Shown: positions 22,161 through 32,867 of the stretch, piece by piece | How positions within the stretch are numbered: the stretch's first letter is position 1 | Layout: every line of letters starts with the position of its first letter | The notes under the pieces: model-generated | Databases searched by the model: none | What the model saw: only the letters and a program-made list of their open reading frames with translations | What the model was told of the DNA's origin: nothing | Translations under genes and position numbers: made by a program | NCBI GenBank assembly: GCA_029641185.1 | Contig: JAPWGK010000002.1 | Coordinates: 1,364,001 to 1,428,000 of the forward strand | Length of the DNA stretch: 64,000 nucleotides | Source of the DNA: Pseudofabraea citricarpa | Lineage: Eukaryota > Ascomycota > Leotiomycetes > Helotiales > Dermateaceae | Reading direction: 5' to 3'

Positions 22161-23547
22161 CCCACCAACCCACCAACTCAACTCAACTCAATCCCAGCAT
22201 CGCAACACCATCAACCACCACAGCCGGGCAGGAGGACCCTTGGTGCCCGATGACACCCTGCCACCCCCCCTCTCCATGATCCATCACAGGCGCCAGATCT
22301 CAGCTTTTCCAAATACCTGGGAAGTCAATGCTCTGGTTCTCTCGTAACTCGTGCGCGGCAGAGGCATGTCTGTTCGTCCGACCCAAGATGTGAGATGTGA
22401 CGGAATCGCTCATACCGCTACTTTGCTAAGATGCTAAGCTGCGAAGATGGCATCGCCGACGCGACGCAAGGGCGACTGGGAAATATCGATGATTGCTTTC
22501 AGGCCTTGTCCCGGCTCCACATGCACAGCACGTACTCGACTCTTTTTGCGAAGGGGGCATTCCCTTGCGATCCCCGGAACCAGAGAAGACGACGTTCGTT
22601 CTGTTGTTGTTGTTGGTGGTGATGCTTTTGCTGTCTGTTCATCGTCAGCGAGCTGCTCGCCATCCACTTCCACATCCACATCTACACCCCCCCCAGTCAC
22701 CCACCAGCTATCAGCCACCATCTATCACTCACCACACATTACCAGTCACGTCAGATCTGAAATAGCAGACTTACGAAACTTGGGGCTCTCATCTACTGTA
22801 CACTGTCCTGTACATACATCACGGATGGCTTCTTCCCTGCCCCCGGCTGCCGCTGCCGCTCCCTGACGTCCCTGTCAGCCTGTCTCCCTAGAACCCGGTT
22901 TGGAGTTTGCTGCTACTGTACGGACGACTGCTGCTGCTGCAAGCCTCGAGTCTTGCCTTTGCCTCGCCCGCAATAGATTTGCATTTGCTTCTGCTGCAAG
23001 CCCATGGCCAGTGCAGCCGCAGCCGGCCAGTGCAGTGCAAAGGGCTCTCCGTCATCCACACAGGAGCAGACGACATGGTGCCATCTGCCACTACTGCTGG
23101 CCCGTTCCACCTCGCTCAACCTTTCCCGCACCTGGCAGCGGCAGCGGCAACCCCTTGATTGAAGGGCTGGTCTAGAGGGAAAAAGAAGATGCTGGGTTGT
23201 TTCCCGCCGGAGCCTAACAATGCTGCCCCGGATCTCTTGCGGCTTGTCTGATCTTCGCTAAGTTCCTGCGCTTGATCCCTGGATTTAGGTATTGTATTTG
23301 AATTCTTTTTGGAGGGGGACAGGTGTGCAGCCGCGCCAGAAGAACGTGTAGAACGTTCTTATACCTCTCATTCCCGACTTTCTGGGTCATTGCAACAACC
23401 AGACTCGACTCACCCTTCTCAGACATTTTACTTTCTGAAAGTCGCTATCCGTCCTCCACTTGCTCGTGCTACACTACACATTCCCGCTGCCCCTCGTGCC
23501 TTTGTACTTCAAGACATTCCTCCTCTCTGCTTCTTCCTAGAGAGATC

Positions 23548-24664
23548 ATGGCCTCCATGCCATGGGATACTAGAACTGCAAGTTCGCAGTCTGTACAACT
23601 TCCGTGAGTTACACACTATCCACATCAGCAATGCGGAAACTAATAAGACGCCGCAAAGTTCTATTGATGAAGGCTTTGGCTGTTTAGCTCCCCAATCTCA
23701 ATATGGCTCCCCAACAAGTGTGAAATGTGACACCTGTGCTGCCCGTGGCCATACTGTTTGGATACCTCAAGGAATTACTTGCCCGCGATGTGCGAACAAC
23801 AAGTTAACTCCTCCTCCGGAACATGTCAGCTACCGGTCTGAAGGCCCCAACGCAGTGCAGGCGAGATATTTCACGCCCGGCTACGAATCTGAAGCCGATC
23901 CCTTGGCCCGAAGACCAAGTCAAGGCTCGATTGTGAACCGTCCCTATCATGATCCGTACACCTGGATCTCCAGTACTTCATCTTCACCGCTTACCGCCAC
24001 GGCCAACGTCTCTTTCCCTCCATCCAACCCTTATCACCGCCATTCTCTCATGTCAAGTTCTTCTCCATTTCACTTCTCAGACCCAAACAGTCAGAGCCAC
24101 GGGAACAAGAAACCAGCTGCCTACCGTTCCGAGAAAGATATTCGACACTGCGACGCCGAGAAAGCACGCCGAGATCACCACTCGACTTACATCGAGATGG
24201 GCTTCCGTTTACGTGAGCGTTTCCAATGGCCAGAAGAGACCAGTCCCTTATCACAATCTGCGGGTGACACCAGTGCGTCTGACACTGATCAACGTAAAGG
24301 TGGCATCAGCAAGGACCGACGCAAGCGTAAAGCGAAAGATAACCTCACCAAGCAAGAGAAGCTCTACTCACAAGTCCTGTGGGAGTTCCGTGCCTGTCTA
24401 CGCATAGACCGGGAACGAGTGAGGGAGTGGCTTGACGAGATGAAGACCGAAGGCGAGAAACACAAAGAGCGCAAACGTGTGCTTATGGAAGGACACGGGC
24501 GAGGTGGCCTTGAAAAGGGAGAGCGCGAACGCGATCGTGTACGCTGCGTCAAGGACGAAGCTGTCATGGACGTGTGGGACATCATGGAGCGCGAGTTCTG
24601 GGAGTTCGTCGAGCGAGACAGCGTTGGTGGTAGTGTGAAGAGGATGAGGATTGACGACGCCTAA
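23548..24664 (+). CDS. Putative transcriptional regulator with CxxC/CxxC knuckle and bHLH-like region
   Basis: I do not recognise a named orthologue. Exons are 23548-23603 and 23659-24664 (55-bp intron, GTGAGT donor, ACTAAT branch site, CAAAG acceptor), giving 353 aa. C42-x2-C45...C60-x2-C63 forms a likely zinc ribbon. A Ser/Pro/Tyr-rich stretch follows. At 182-190 the order H-x3-E-x2-RR (RHCDAEKARRDHH) is the DNA-contact pattern of basic helix-loop-helix proteins; a hydrophobic helix comes next, then a Ser/Asp-rich loop of about 50 residues with KDRRKRKAK, then a second helix near 249-262 (KQEKLYSQVLWEF). The C-terminus is highly charged. Such long loops occur in fungal bHLH proteins. The role is inferred from these patterns only. 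A frame open from 23309 lacks the MASMPWD start and I consider it leader sequence. Confidence 0.72.
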
Positions 24665-26609
24665 CCTTTCTCTTCTTCTGTCTCGTACACTTCTTCCTTT
24701 CTTGACAACGTCTTTGACCTACTTTGTTTATTTATCTGGGTGATATTTGGAATTTTCTGCAAAAAGCGGCTGGGATTTTGTTTGTTCTTTTTACTTGGTG
24801 TGGTCTACAGATGCTGGTCATATTTCATCATGAGCGTGCACAGCGAGCAAAGCAGATATCGGACTCCCCTGGTCACACTTGTTTTCGGTTCCTAGAAGGG
24901 AGCGTTTGAGGGACATTTGGGCCCTTGTTTTTTTTTCACTTTCTTTTCTGTTACTGGATATGAGATTATGAGGCACCCAAAAAAAATTGGAGGAAGTGGA
25001 GGATTTATTTCTTCTCTTTTCTTCCCTGAAGCATACACGACGGGAGGGAAACACAATATTTATTTTTAATCGGTAGTTGTTTAATATTTTCACTGCCTTA
25101 TTCTATTTTTCTTTGCGTGGGGTATAATATTCAATGGCAAAGGATCGGATGGGGTAGGGTTTGGTATGATAGGATACAATAGACAGAAAAAATTCAAGAA
25201 ACATACAACGAGCCAGAGTTCTCAAGATGCCATCTGTCAATGGCTGAAAGTCAATGATCATATTTTAGTCCCTCGATATGGGACTTTAATTTGCCCATTC
25301 AGTCACTGATTACGTTGTACATTCTGCTGGATGATGTCATGCGCTGTCTCTTTGACTTTTCTCTTCTTGTTTCTTCTGTTCAAGACTCGCGAATCGAGCC
25401 ACTTTTTAAGGTTTTCTTTTGTTTTTCCTTTTGCCAACTCGAAAACCGTTTTGTGTGTGTGTGCGTGTGCGTGCGTGCTGGTCGATCAAGCAATCCAACA
25501 AACAATCAATCAATCGATCGAAGAGCGGGCCGAGGAAAAAGCAAAGAGAATCGGCATGGCAGGGTTCTCGACTCCTGATGCTTTCCTTTCTTTGCTTCTC
25601 CGGATGAGCGCCGACGGATGTTCTAGTCGAATAGTGGGGTGTGTCACAGGTCTCCTCCTTCTTCTTTCTACTCGCCAACGGACCACATGGACTGCGAGAT
25701 ATCCGTTTGGCGCCCTTTCTTTTCTTTTGAGCCGGTGACAGGTGAGTGACAGGTGGGTTTGAGGACCCCTGGTGGATTTTGGTTTGCTTTCTCTGTGGCA
25801 GTTTGGAGGGGGGAGGAGAAGCAGGAGAAAAAGAAGAAGAAGAAATGCTGGTGGGTTCTTGAAGGAAGGAAGGAAGGAAGAAAAGAAGGAAAGAAGAGAC
25901 CTGAGTTTCAATGGGTATGAGGTTGGGCAGATTATGTTGTGAAGTCTGTGTTTTGTTTCCCTTTTAGTCTTTCGAATGGGAATTCAAAATCCTTGTTCAA
26001 TTGGACTGAGTGCATGCTTGTTTCGAGTAACTTACAAGGTTGGCTGAACTAAAACATGTAGCGAAGTACATACCCCTCGAGCAGTGCCATAAGTTAAGCG
26101 AGCAAAACAGGCGAGGAGTTCGTTTCAAATATCGAGTTGTCAAGAGATGAAAGCATATCAGATAATAGCTCTGACTTCAACTGCTCTATCATGAATGGGT
26201 TTCTCTTGTTTTCACAATCATGGGAGGGGCCTCTCGGCTTTTGGCAGGGGTGTCTGACAATCTCATTGGTGACCAGAACGCGGCTTTGCATTAACGCCGG
26301 CCTCCCGGTTGCGATATGAAAAGTTGCCTTCCCCTTCTGGTCGAGGGGCCTCCAAGTGTCGGATTATATCATGTGATGATTGAGGGGCCTCCAGCCGTGG
26401 CTAGATATTTAGCCACATCTCCCTCCCCCTCTGCGGTTCTTTCGAGCACCATCCACCAGACCAACTGAAATTTAATTGACAGCTCCAAGACTCACCGAGA
26501 TCCCGCAGCAGATTGCTGCAGGATCTCAGCATCAAACTACACGAGCGGAGACGTTTATCTCCGCATAACAACCCATTTCGCACGACAATGATTGGCAATT
26601 AGGTATGCT
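24665..26609. other. Intergenic between two putative regulators
   Basis: No gene recognised. Contains homopurine and homopyrimidine tracts (for example GAAGGAAGGAAGGAAG near 25861-25880), a GT run at about 25453-25475 and a CAAT/CGAT run at about 25500-25520. A GAGGGGCCTCC motif occurs three times, as GGGCCTC near 26226, 26345 and 26384, in the 400 bp before the zinc-finger gene; it may be part of that promoter. Confidence 0.45.
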
Positions 26610-27463
26610 ATGAATTATCTTTTTCAATTGGACAATTTGCGAACTGAAGTCTTCATAGGTACCAATAGCGACCCTTTCAACAACCTTCTGCTTTTCGCAA
26701 ATCAAGATAGCTTGTGGTATTTCGAGCAATTCTACCATGAGGATACTTCATCTCTATTCAGCTTCAATTTTGACGAGCAGTGCCCCAAATTCTGGGAGCA
26801 CCTTGATAACTCTGTTCATTTAATCGACGAAACCTCGTTGTCGTTCGTGTCCGATCAAGCCAGTATTCCTGTCCAGCCAGTCCAACCAGTCCAGCCACTT
26901 CCCAGTTCACCACCGCCAAGCCTCTTCTATGATGCCCCAAATGATGCCTCACCAACCACAGAGGCTATTTTTGCAGAGCTCGATCATCTCGAGTCTATGG
27001 AAATGCTACCAGCCTCAAACTCGATACCAAGCAGCAATTCATCTGATAATTCTCCGTCTTCCTCGCCACGAGATGCATTGCAACAAAACCTCAGGCAGTC
27101 CAATACTCTTAGATGTTTGCACTGCAACAGATTGTTCCCCACAAGAACGATACTCAGGTAATGTTAATTGATTCGAGAGTGGATGAACTCTTACTGACAC
27201 CGCAAAGGCGTCATGCGAAAACACACAATCGCCCTCTTCAATGTGACTTTCCCAATTGTCACAAACGATTTGCCGAGAGGAGGGATCTCAATCGACACCG
27301 GCAGGCGCGGCACCAAGTTGCAGTAACTCAAAACTACTACTGCCCTATCAGTGGCTGCGATTACGCTCTGAATGGAAAATTCAATGGCTTCGGTGGACGT
27401 CTGGACAACGTTCAACGGCATATGAGGAGACAACACAGGAACGACCATGCGAATAGAAACTGA
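26610..27463 (+). CDS. C2H2 zinc-finger protein
   Basis: Probable DNA-binding regulator. Exons are 26610-27157 and 27208-27463 (50-bp intron), giving 267 aa. The N-terminal half is acidic and Ser/Pro-rich with a VQPVQPVQP run and could act in activation. Zinc fingers are at the C-terminus: CLHCNRLFPTRTILRRHAKTH, which is split exactly by the intron, then CDFPNCHKRFAERRDLNRHRQARH, then a longer CPISGCDYAL...HMRRQH. The start is uncertain. The first in-frame ATG is 26610. An ATG at 26588 ends after four codons unless an intron beginning at 26604 (GTATGC) is removed, so an extra short 5' exon is possible. No named orthologue is recognised. Similar three-finger arrangements are common in lineage-specific fungal regulators. 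Confidence 0.8.
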
Positions 27464-28888
27464 AAAAAATCACGATTCTGTGAAAAGCAAGAAGGAAAGT
27501 TGAATGAGGTCGCTAAAAATCAGCAACGATATCAGAAGTTCACGAGTGCGAGCCCATATCATGCCTCATGGGATCTTCACCGAGGGTTTGAGAAAGCTCT
27601 AAAAACTACTCGGTGAAGTTACCACGGCCAACACACTATGAGGCTTGATTGAGGCTCAAAACAAGGGGACTTCGCTCAAGCAGCAATATAGCATTACTTA
27701 ATAACCCACGGGGGAACCCGGCTATACCATTTCTTTGTACATCCTTGCATGAATACCCTTACCTACCATGCGTTTCCTTTGTGGTCTGTCATTCGGAAGA
27801 TGGTGCAGTCATCCATCTCTCTGCTGCTTGAGATATCAATGCTTTACCAATTTGCCACGGGGTCAAGGGGAGCGGCGTGGGACGGAGCAAGGGCTGAAGT
27901 TGTTTTGAGGACTGCCAGTGAAGGGCAGGCTATGACCAAATTTGATGATTTGTAATTCTAGTCTATGACCAAGCTGTCCCGAGCCTCGGGGGAAAATTCG
28001 AAGTAGATTTCCTTTTTCTTTTCACCATAACCATCAAAACCAAAGCAAAAAAACTTGAAAACACGATTCTTAAACTGCATGCTTCTACTTTAATTTGATT
28101 TGCCTCGGAAGCTACAAGTTATATAAATCCCCAGTCGATTTCTCTACAAAATTCTTTATTAATCTCAACTACTGTTAATAAAAGACCCGCTGATTTCTTT
28201 TGGGCTTCTGTGGAAGGCTCGTTGGTCACCGATACCATTACAATGTGAGAGTGGACAATGTAGGCGAGCTATGGTACTTCTCGTTGACTTGAATGATCTC
28301 TCCTAGTTAGAGCTAAGTATCACCGCTATGGCTTCACAGAAGGATAGCTACGGAGACAGCAAGGAGCAGAACGGTACTAAGGCCCACAATCTACAAACCT
28401 TGAAACTGTCCGGTTGTTCGCAGTTTGATGGATTATACCATAAGGAGTCCTCACTGCACAGTTTTAAAACCCCAAACACATCATATCTCGAAGAAATTCT
28501 AGCTTTTTTCTTTTTGCAATACTACAGTTCAAACTGCTTTTTACTTCCTCTTCCGTTGCAGCTTCTTACCATTGTAGTTACAGCAACCAGAGCCAATGCT
28601 GCTGCTTGTATTCGGTAGAAGTTTTGGATGTGGCATGATACAGATTATAGGCAATTAGATTCTTTGAAGAGAAAGAACAGAAATATATATACTGGGCTGG
28701 TATTTGCGGCAGAAGAAGTTGAGTTCAGAAAAGTGAAGTTGCTTGAAATTGGTATAGTGAGGTTTCTATCTAATTTATCAAGAATTAAATTTAAGATCAG
28801 CCGATCGCCTCGGAGGTGAGCCGTGGATGAAATCTTCGCACGTTGTCTTGTGCGTGCTAGAGATGGTTCAGTAGAGGTGCCATCCACG
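27464..28888. other. AT-rich intergenic
   Basis: No gene I can support. A plus-strand frame from 28328 starts in good context (MASQKDSYGDSKEQNG) but soon turns into AT-rich noise. It might be the head of a decayed gene. Confidence 0.45.
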
Positions 28889-29542
28889 TTATGAGAAGGC
28901 GTATGAATAATAGCGTATCCGAACCAAAACATCCACGATGTTTGGAATTATCATACAGCATATCAAGAGAAACGATACGCCACCAGATTCTCCAAGTCCA
29001 AGACCGCAACAGGGACCAAACGTATATGATGCTACCTGGCTGATTTCTTGACTTCTTTTTCATCCAAGTATAGTGCTCACCGCGGCAAGATTGTTAGACC
29101 TCTTCTGTAAGTTTCCTAGAAGGCCGACAACTACGGTACAATAAACTACAGTGCTAACAAACCTCTGTTGTTTGCAAGCTAAGATGAATAGTAATACTGT
29201 TATAGCGAAGATAGATGAGGATGCTAGAATCAAACAATCGCCATTAACACATCACTTGTAGAACCCAAAGAGAATAGCACATCAGAATGAATAGAACAAG
29301 CACTGCAAACTCCACAACAATAAGTCTCGCCATGGCATAATGAACCCTCTGGCCTATCGTCTTAATTTTTTGCTTCTTCGCCTGGGGAAAAAAGTCTAAA
29401 CGGTTGTCAGCTCATTCTCCAACATCATAAAGGTTTCATGTTTGAACTGTAATTTGAAACTAAGGATGAACTTGAAAACAGAATCTCCGAGGAGATCAAG
29501 TCCAGGAGGAACGAGGGAAACAAAATTCTCTGGCTGTAACAT
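28889..29542 (-). pseudogene. Probable multi-pass membrane protein gene, frame broken or exon structure unresolved
   Basis: Four consecutive minus-strand blocks read as one protein in order. 29396-29542: 48 residues, Met start, with LLGDSVFKFILSFKLQF. 29256-29381: after CCCCAG, a KKQKIKTIGQRVHYAM start and a membrane helix (LIVVEFAVLVLFILMCYSLW). 29081-29251: a second hydrophobic stretch (SIFAITVLLFILACKQQ, then STVVYCTVVVGLLG). 28889-29035: reached through a clean 45-bp GTGAGC...CCAG intron, with a third helix (GGVSFLLICCMIIPNIVDVL), ending RIRYYSYAFS and TAA. The first three blocks are in different frames with gaps too short for introns, so small indels, or a splicing pattern I cannot see, must separate them. 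The layout of helices near the C-terminus faintly recalls Sur7/PalI-type proteins, but I do not claim that family. Confidence 0.4.
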
Positions 29543-31753
29543 GAAATTGTACTCCCCCTACCAACTAGTTTATGTCTTCAGATCCATCAAACGTATTTAA
29601 AGCCATCAATGGCCACACTTCCCACGCTACCTTTCGCAATTGCTTTTCCGCGTCAGACAGAAGCATCTGATCGAGCAGGAGTTCCAGGAGCCATGCGCCG
29701 TAAAGGAAAGCCAGCGTCTTTTAGCCGGCAGCATGTCTTCCCGTTCTTTTTTGTCTTGTCTTTTAACGCTGTCGTCAATATCACTCTTTGTGCCAGTGTT
29801 ACTACAGCTGTCATTTCCAAAGAAGCTCTTGCTCTTTGTGTGTCGTGAATGTGCTGCTTCCCCTCTTCGGTTTGGAACGTATTGGAAGTTGTGCCCAGTG
29901 CAGTCGTAACTTCGGTGCCAGCAATAAATACCCAAAAGGCACAATGAAGGGTAAGAAGTGTGCAGCGAGAATCAGATGGCGTTCCTTGGTTGTTTGAACG
30001 AGAGACTTTAGTTTATGATGCTGGAGTAGTAAATCGGCCATTAATTTGTCAAGAGGTGATTACTCTGTCTTCGAATCTGAAGGGGGAAGTAACACAATAA
30101 TCTTTTGGCTCTTTCTCTAGCTGTGTGAGACGATCCCGTTATGTTGTGTCAAGACCTTCCTCATGGCACCTATATTTTACGAGGTATGATTTTGCAGGGT
30201 TTGCGCCGTCTGCGATTTTCAGTACACAGAGTTTGTTCTGTCAGATGTATCATATTCAAGTGAAGCAGTCTTGTGTAAGATTTTCCAAATATGGCCAAAG
30301 CATGGGGAACTTTTCACCTTCATGTAGATCATTAACTGGGTATAGCCTTTTATTGAGAAATAAATTCTTACAAGAGTCATATCTCAACAAACCATAGATA
30401 TCTTGTAATACCTAATGCGTATTTGCTGATCCCATTCGTTGTCTTTTAAAACATGAGAGGAGTGAGATGAGGCACTGGAGCCAGGCAAGGGAAAATAAAT
30501 ATCACTTAGCTGTATAGAGACGGGACGAAAAAGGAAATAAAGGCTGTTTGAAAACTCCAAATTATATCCGGTGCATTGTAGTAGCTGTTTTATGGATGAA
30601 TAAGCTTGTATTGTTACTGGAATCAAGGACAACGAGTTAAATACCTTCACTTCTAGGTCTGAAGTGAAGAAATCCTGTAATCCATATGATCAGTGACCCG
30701 AGCCGTGTCAAAGGGCAGTCTTGGAAAGATGATGAAATTTGTGCGAAGTTTCTGTATCGACCTCGGTGTTTAGTTATCTTGACATGAGCTATCGATTTCT
30801 TGTAGAACCATAGGTAATATAGTAGTGAGTGCATCTCGCTAACTCGCTCGCTAAACTTGGAACTAAGAAAGGAGAATATGTTCACTACGTTTCTAGCTAC
30901 GATCATTATACTAACTTAAGAAATATACTTTACATTGTCTGCATAATGTAAGAATGGAAAAATAATAGCAGAAGTATGGAACAGTGTTGTTGAGAACGGG
31001 ACTGGCTGAGATTCAACAAATGAAATCTTGTATCAACCTGCACCGAGAACTACGTCTGAAGATTTAACGATATATCCCTAAAAATAACATTAATTTCTAG
31101 AAAGAAAACCCGTGCTATATTGAAATAGAATGAAAATAGAAAGAGAAACAAATGCCGACGATACCGAGTCTGTTGTAAGAAAGAGTTGCTAGTAAACGTG
31201 TGACGGAATCATTTGAGTCCTAGCGAAGCCTAAGCTGACATAACTTTTCAATCTGAGAATCGAGTGGTTAGAAGTTCCGCTCGTCAAAAAGAGTTTCACT
31301 AAATCTAAAGCCTCTGTCGTCATTTTATGACTGTCTCAGTACTAAGGCTCTTCTAACCGATATTGGACTCACTAAGCTTAGCCTAGATTTGTTCGGCTTT
31401 CCTCTTCTAGACTACCCTCCTAAAGTTATGTCAGGATCGAGGATCGACAGGTACCGGGAACTCGCAAATCCTAATGTTATCTGACGCTGATACCAGAAAC
31501 AGAGAGGTGGCTCTGTCTATTTTGCTGCATGTGGGATTTAGTACCATGGAAGGTTGAAAATCCGAGGACTCTTCTTCTCTTGACGTAATAAATGCCGTGA
31601 TTGAGCCTGCTGCTGAATGATAAATATCTGACAATTATTCGCACTTTTGAACTGACCAAGTAACACATGCTTCAGTCTTCAGCCTCATCACCATCTACAT
31701 ATCGATAAACTCCAACAAATTTTTTGATCTCATTCCGTGCAACAGTCATCATA
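29543..31753. other. AT-rich intergenic, possible relics
   Basis: No gene I can support. Minus-strand frames at 30384-30650 and 30637-30906 read adjacent 80-90-residue peptides with mixed composition, but I recognise nothing and see no clear splice signals. The last part before 31754 should be the promoter of the Cys-rich GPI protein. Confidence 0.4.
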
Positions 31754-32269
31754 ATGCATTCTTCTACATCTTTATTTATCCTCCTCGTAGCCACAACCAT
31801 AGCTCAAGATATTAATCTCGGCATCACCGAAAACTGTACAGGTGTCGGCATTTTTGACTACTGCTGTCCGGGTAGCCTCATCGGCACCAATGGAAATCTG
31901 AATTCTGCTGCTGATGGAATCTGCTGCGTTGGCGACCCGAACCAATCGATTGACAACACTCCTGATTCAAGCTGCACGTCTGGTACTCCCGTACCTCTTA
32001 CTGCTATCTCGGCTTATATTGCTACGGCCGGAACTGCTACCACGAGGATCATTTCTGCAACTTCAAACTCGGCATCGACCGAGTCAACTTCGGGTTTGGC
32101 CACCACCACTACTTCCGGATCCACCAGTAGAACCCAATCAAGGTCGTCGACTGGGACAGCTACAGCTGAGTCTTCAAGTACAAGTACTGCAGCAGCAACT
32201 CTGGTGACTACGGCTCCCTGGACTGGTGTTGCTCTTGGAGCTATTGGGTTCGTTATTGCGGCGCTGTAA
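31754..32269 (+). CDS. Small secreted Cys-rich, Ser/Thr-rich protein with GPI-type tail
   Basis: Single exon, 171 aa. It has a signal peptide (MHSSTSLFILLVATTIAQ), then a ~50-residue module with the cysteine order C-CC-CC-C (NCTGVGIFDYCCPG, DGICCVGDP, SSC). A long Ser/Thr-rich segment follows, likely O-glycosylated, and a hydrophobic C-terminus (GVALGAIGFVIAAL) fits a GPI-anchor signal. It would sit on the plasma membrane or wall. The paired cysteines recall hydrophobin-like spacing, but there are only six, not eight, and the anchor argues against a hydrophobin. I start at ATG 31754, because the upstream extension in frame begins only at a TTG. The function is unknown. Confidence 0.78.
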   Translation: MHSSTSLFILLVATTIAQDINLGITENCTGVGIFDYCCPGSLIGTNGNLNSAADGICCVGDPNQSIDNTPDSSCTSGTPVPLTAISAYIATAGTATTRIISATSNSASTESTSGLATTTTSGSTSRTQSRSSTGTATAESSSTSTAAATLVTTAPWTGVALGAIGFVIAAL

Positions 32270-32867
32270 TTAGGATCTGGGATTGTAAAGTAGTCTGATA
32301 TGAATCACATCATCCTATGGGATTGGAAACTATAAACATAATTTACAGTCAGTCTAAGTTGAAGCTAGAGCGTCTATGTGATGTAATCCTTGTATTATCC
32401 TCGGTAGTCTACCGTAACAAAGGCCCCTTTTTGACACGTCGCTTAGCTCCCCACGCGATCAAGCCCGTGCGATGCGACGCTCGAGCAGGGTGCTTTGACA
32501 GGAGCATACCGAGGACGAATCAGAACGATAGATCATATCTCCGTCATTTGTTCCATAGTCTATTTTGTAAAGACCATGTCACAAAAGAAGGTGGGGAAAG
32601 TAAATGCTGGACAGATCCCGCAGACATATATTCCGTGTCCAATCCTTGAGCGGCTACTTTCCTATGTGAATCTTTTGTAACTTTTTAGATATGTTCAAGT
32701 ATGCTACGATCACATCGCTTTTAGGTACTCTTGCTACTGTTGGACTTCGCTACCTCTCTAATCCTGCAAGAGCCGTAACCATGTTTTGGAACATAAAAAT
32801 GAGGCAGATATCACTCCTGCGGAGATGCATCCAAAATATATACTAACAATCAAAGAACAGAATAAAG
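32270..32867. other. Intergenic upstream of the PhlG-like gene
   Basis: A plus-strand frame at 32317-32649 has no recognisable content. Nothing else seen. The last 200 bp are likely promoter. Confidence 0.4.

Larger units (their letters stand above)
16776..23547. other. 6.8-kb gene-poor stretch between ECM33 and a putative regulator
   Basis: No gene I can support. 16.8-17.1 kb is the ECM33 3' flank. 17.27-17.9 kb is microsatellite-rich. 18.9-20.1 kb is AT-rich and featureless. 20.1-21.6 kb has a 231-codon minus frame (20872-21567) that runs through GGCAGTAG-type repeats, plus scattered plus-strand peptides; possibly a decayed gene. 21.8-22.2 kb is a long CT- and C-rich tract, and 22.4-23.5 kb has CTG/CCG-rich open frames on both strands, none with recognisable content. 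The right half probably serves as promoter and leader of the gene starting at 23548. Confidence 0.5.

Noticed and set aside
22447..22866. 139-codon plus-strand frame
   Set aside because: Ser/Thr/Pro repeats and an Ala run from simple-sequence DNA; the opposite strand is equally open. More likely upstream leader or promoter sequence.
23309..23547. Extended start of the putative bHLH-like gene
   Set aside because: The frame open from 23309 does not begin with a conserved-looking leader and would bypass the ATG at 23548, which has a clean downstream intron with GTGAGT and ACTAAT.
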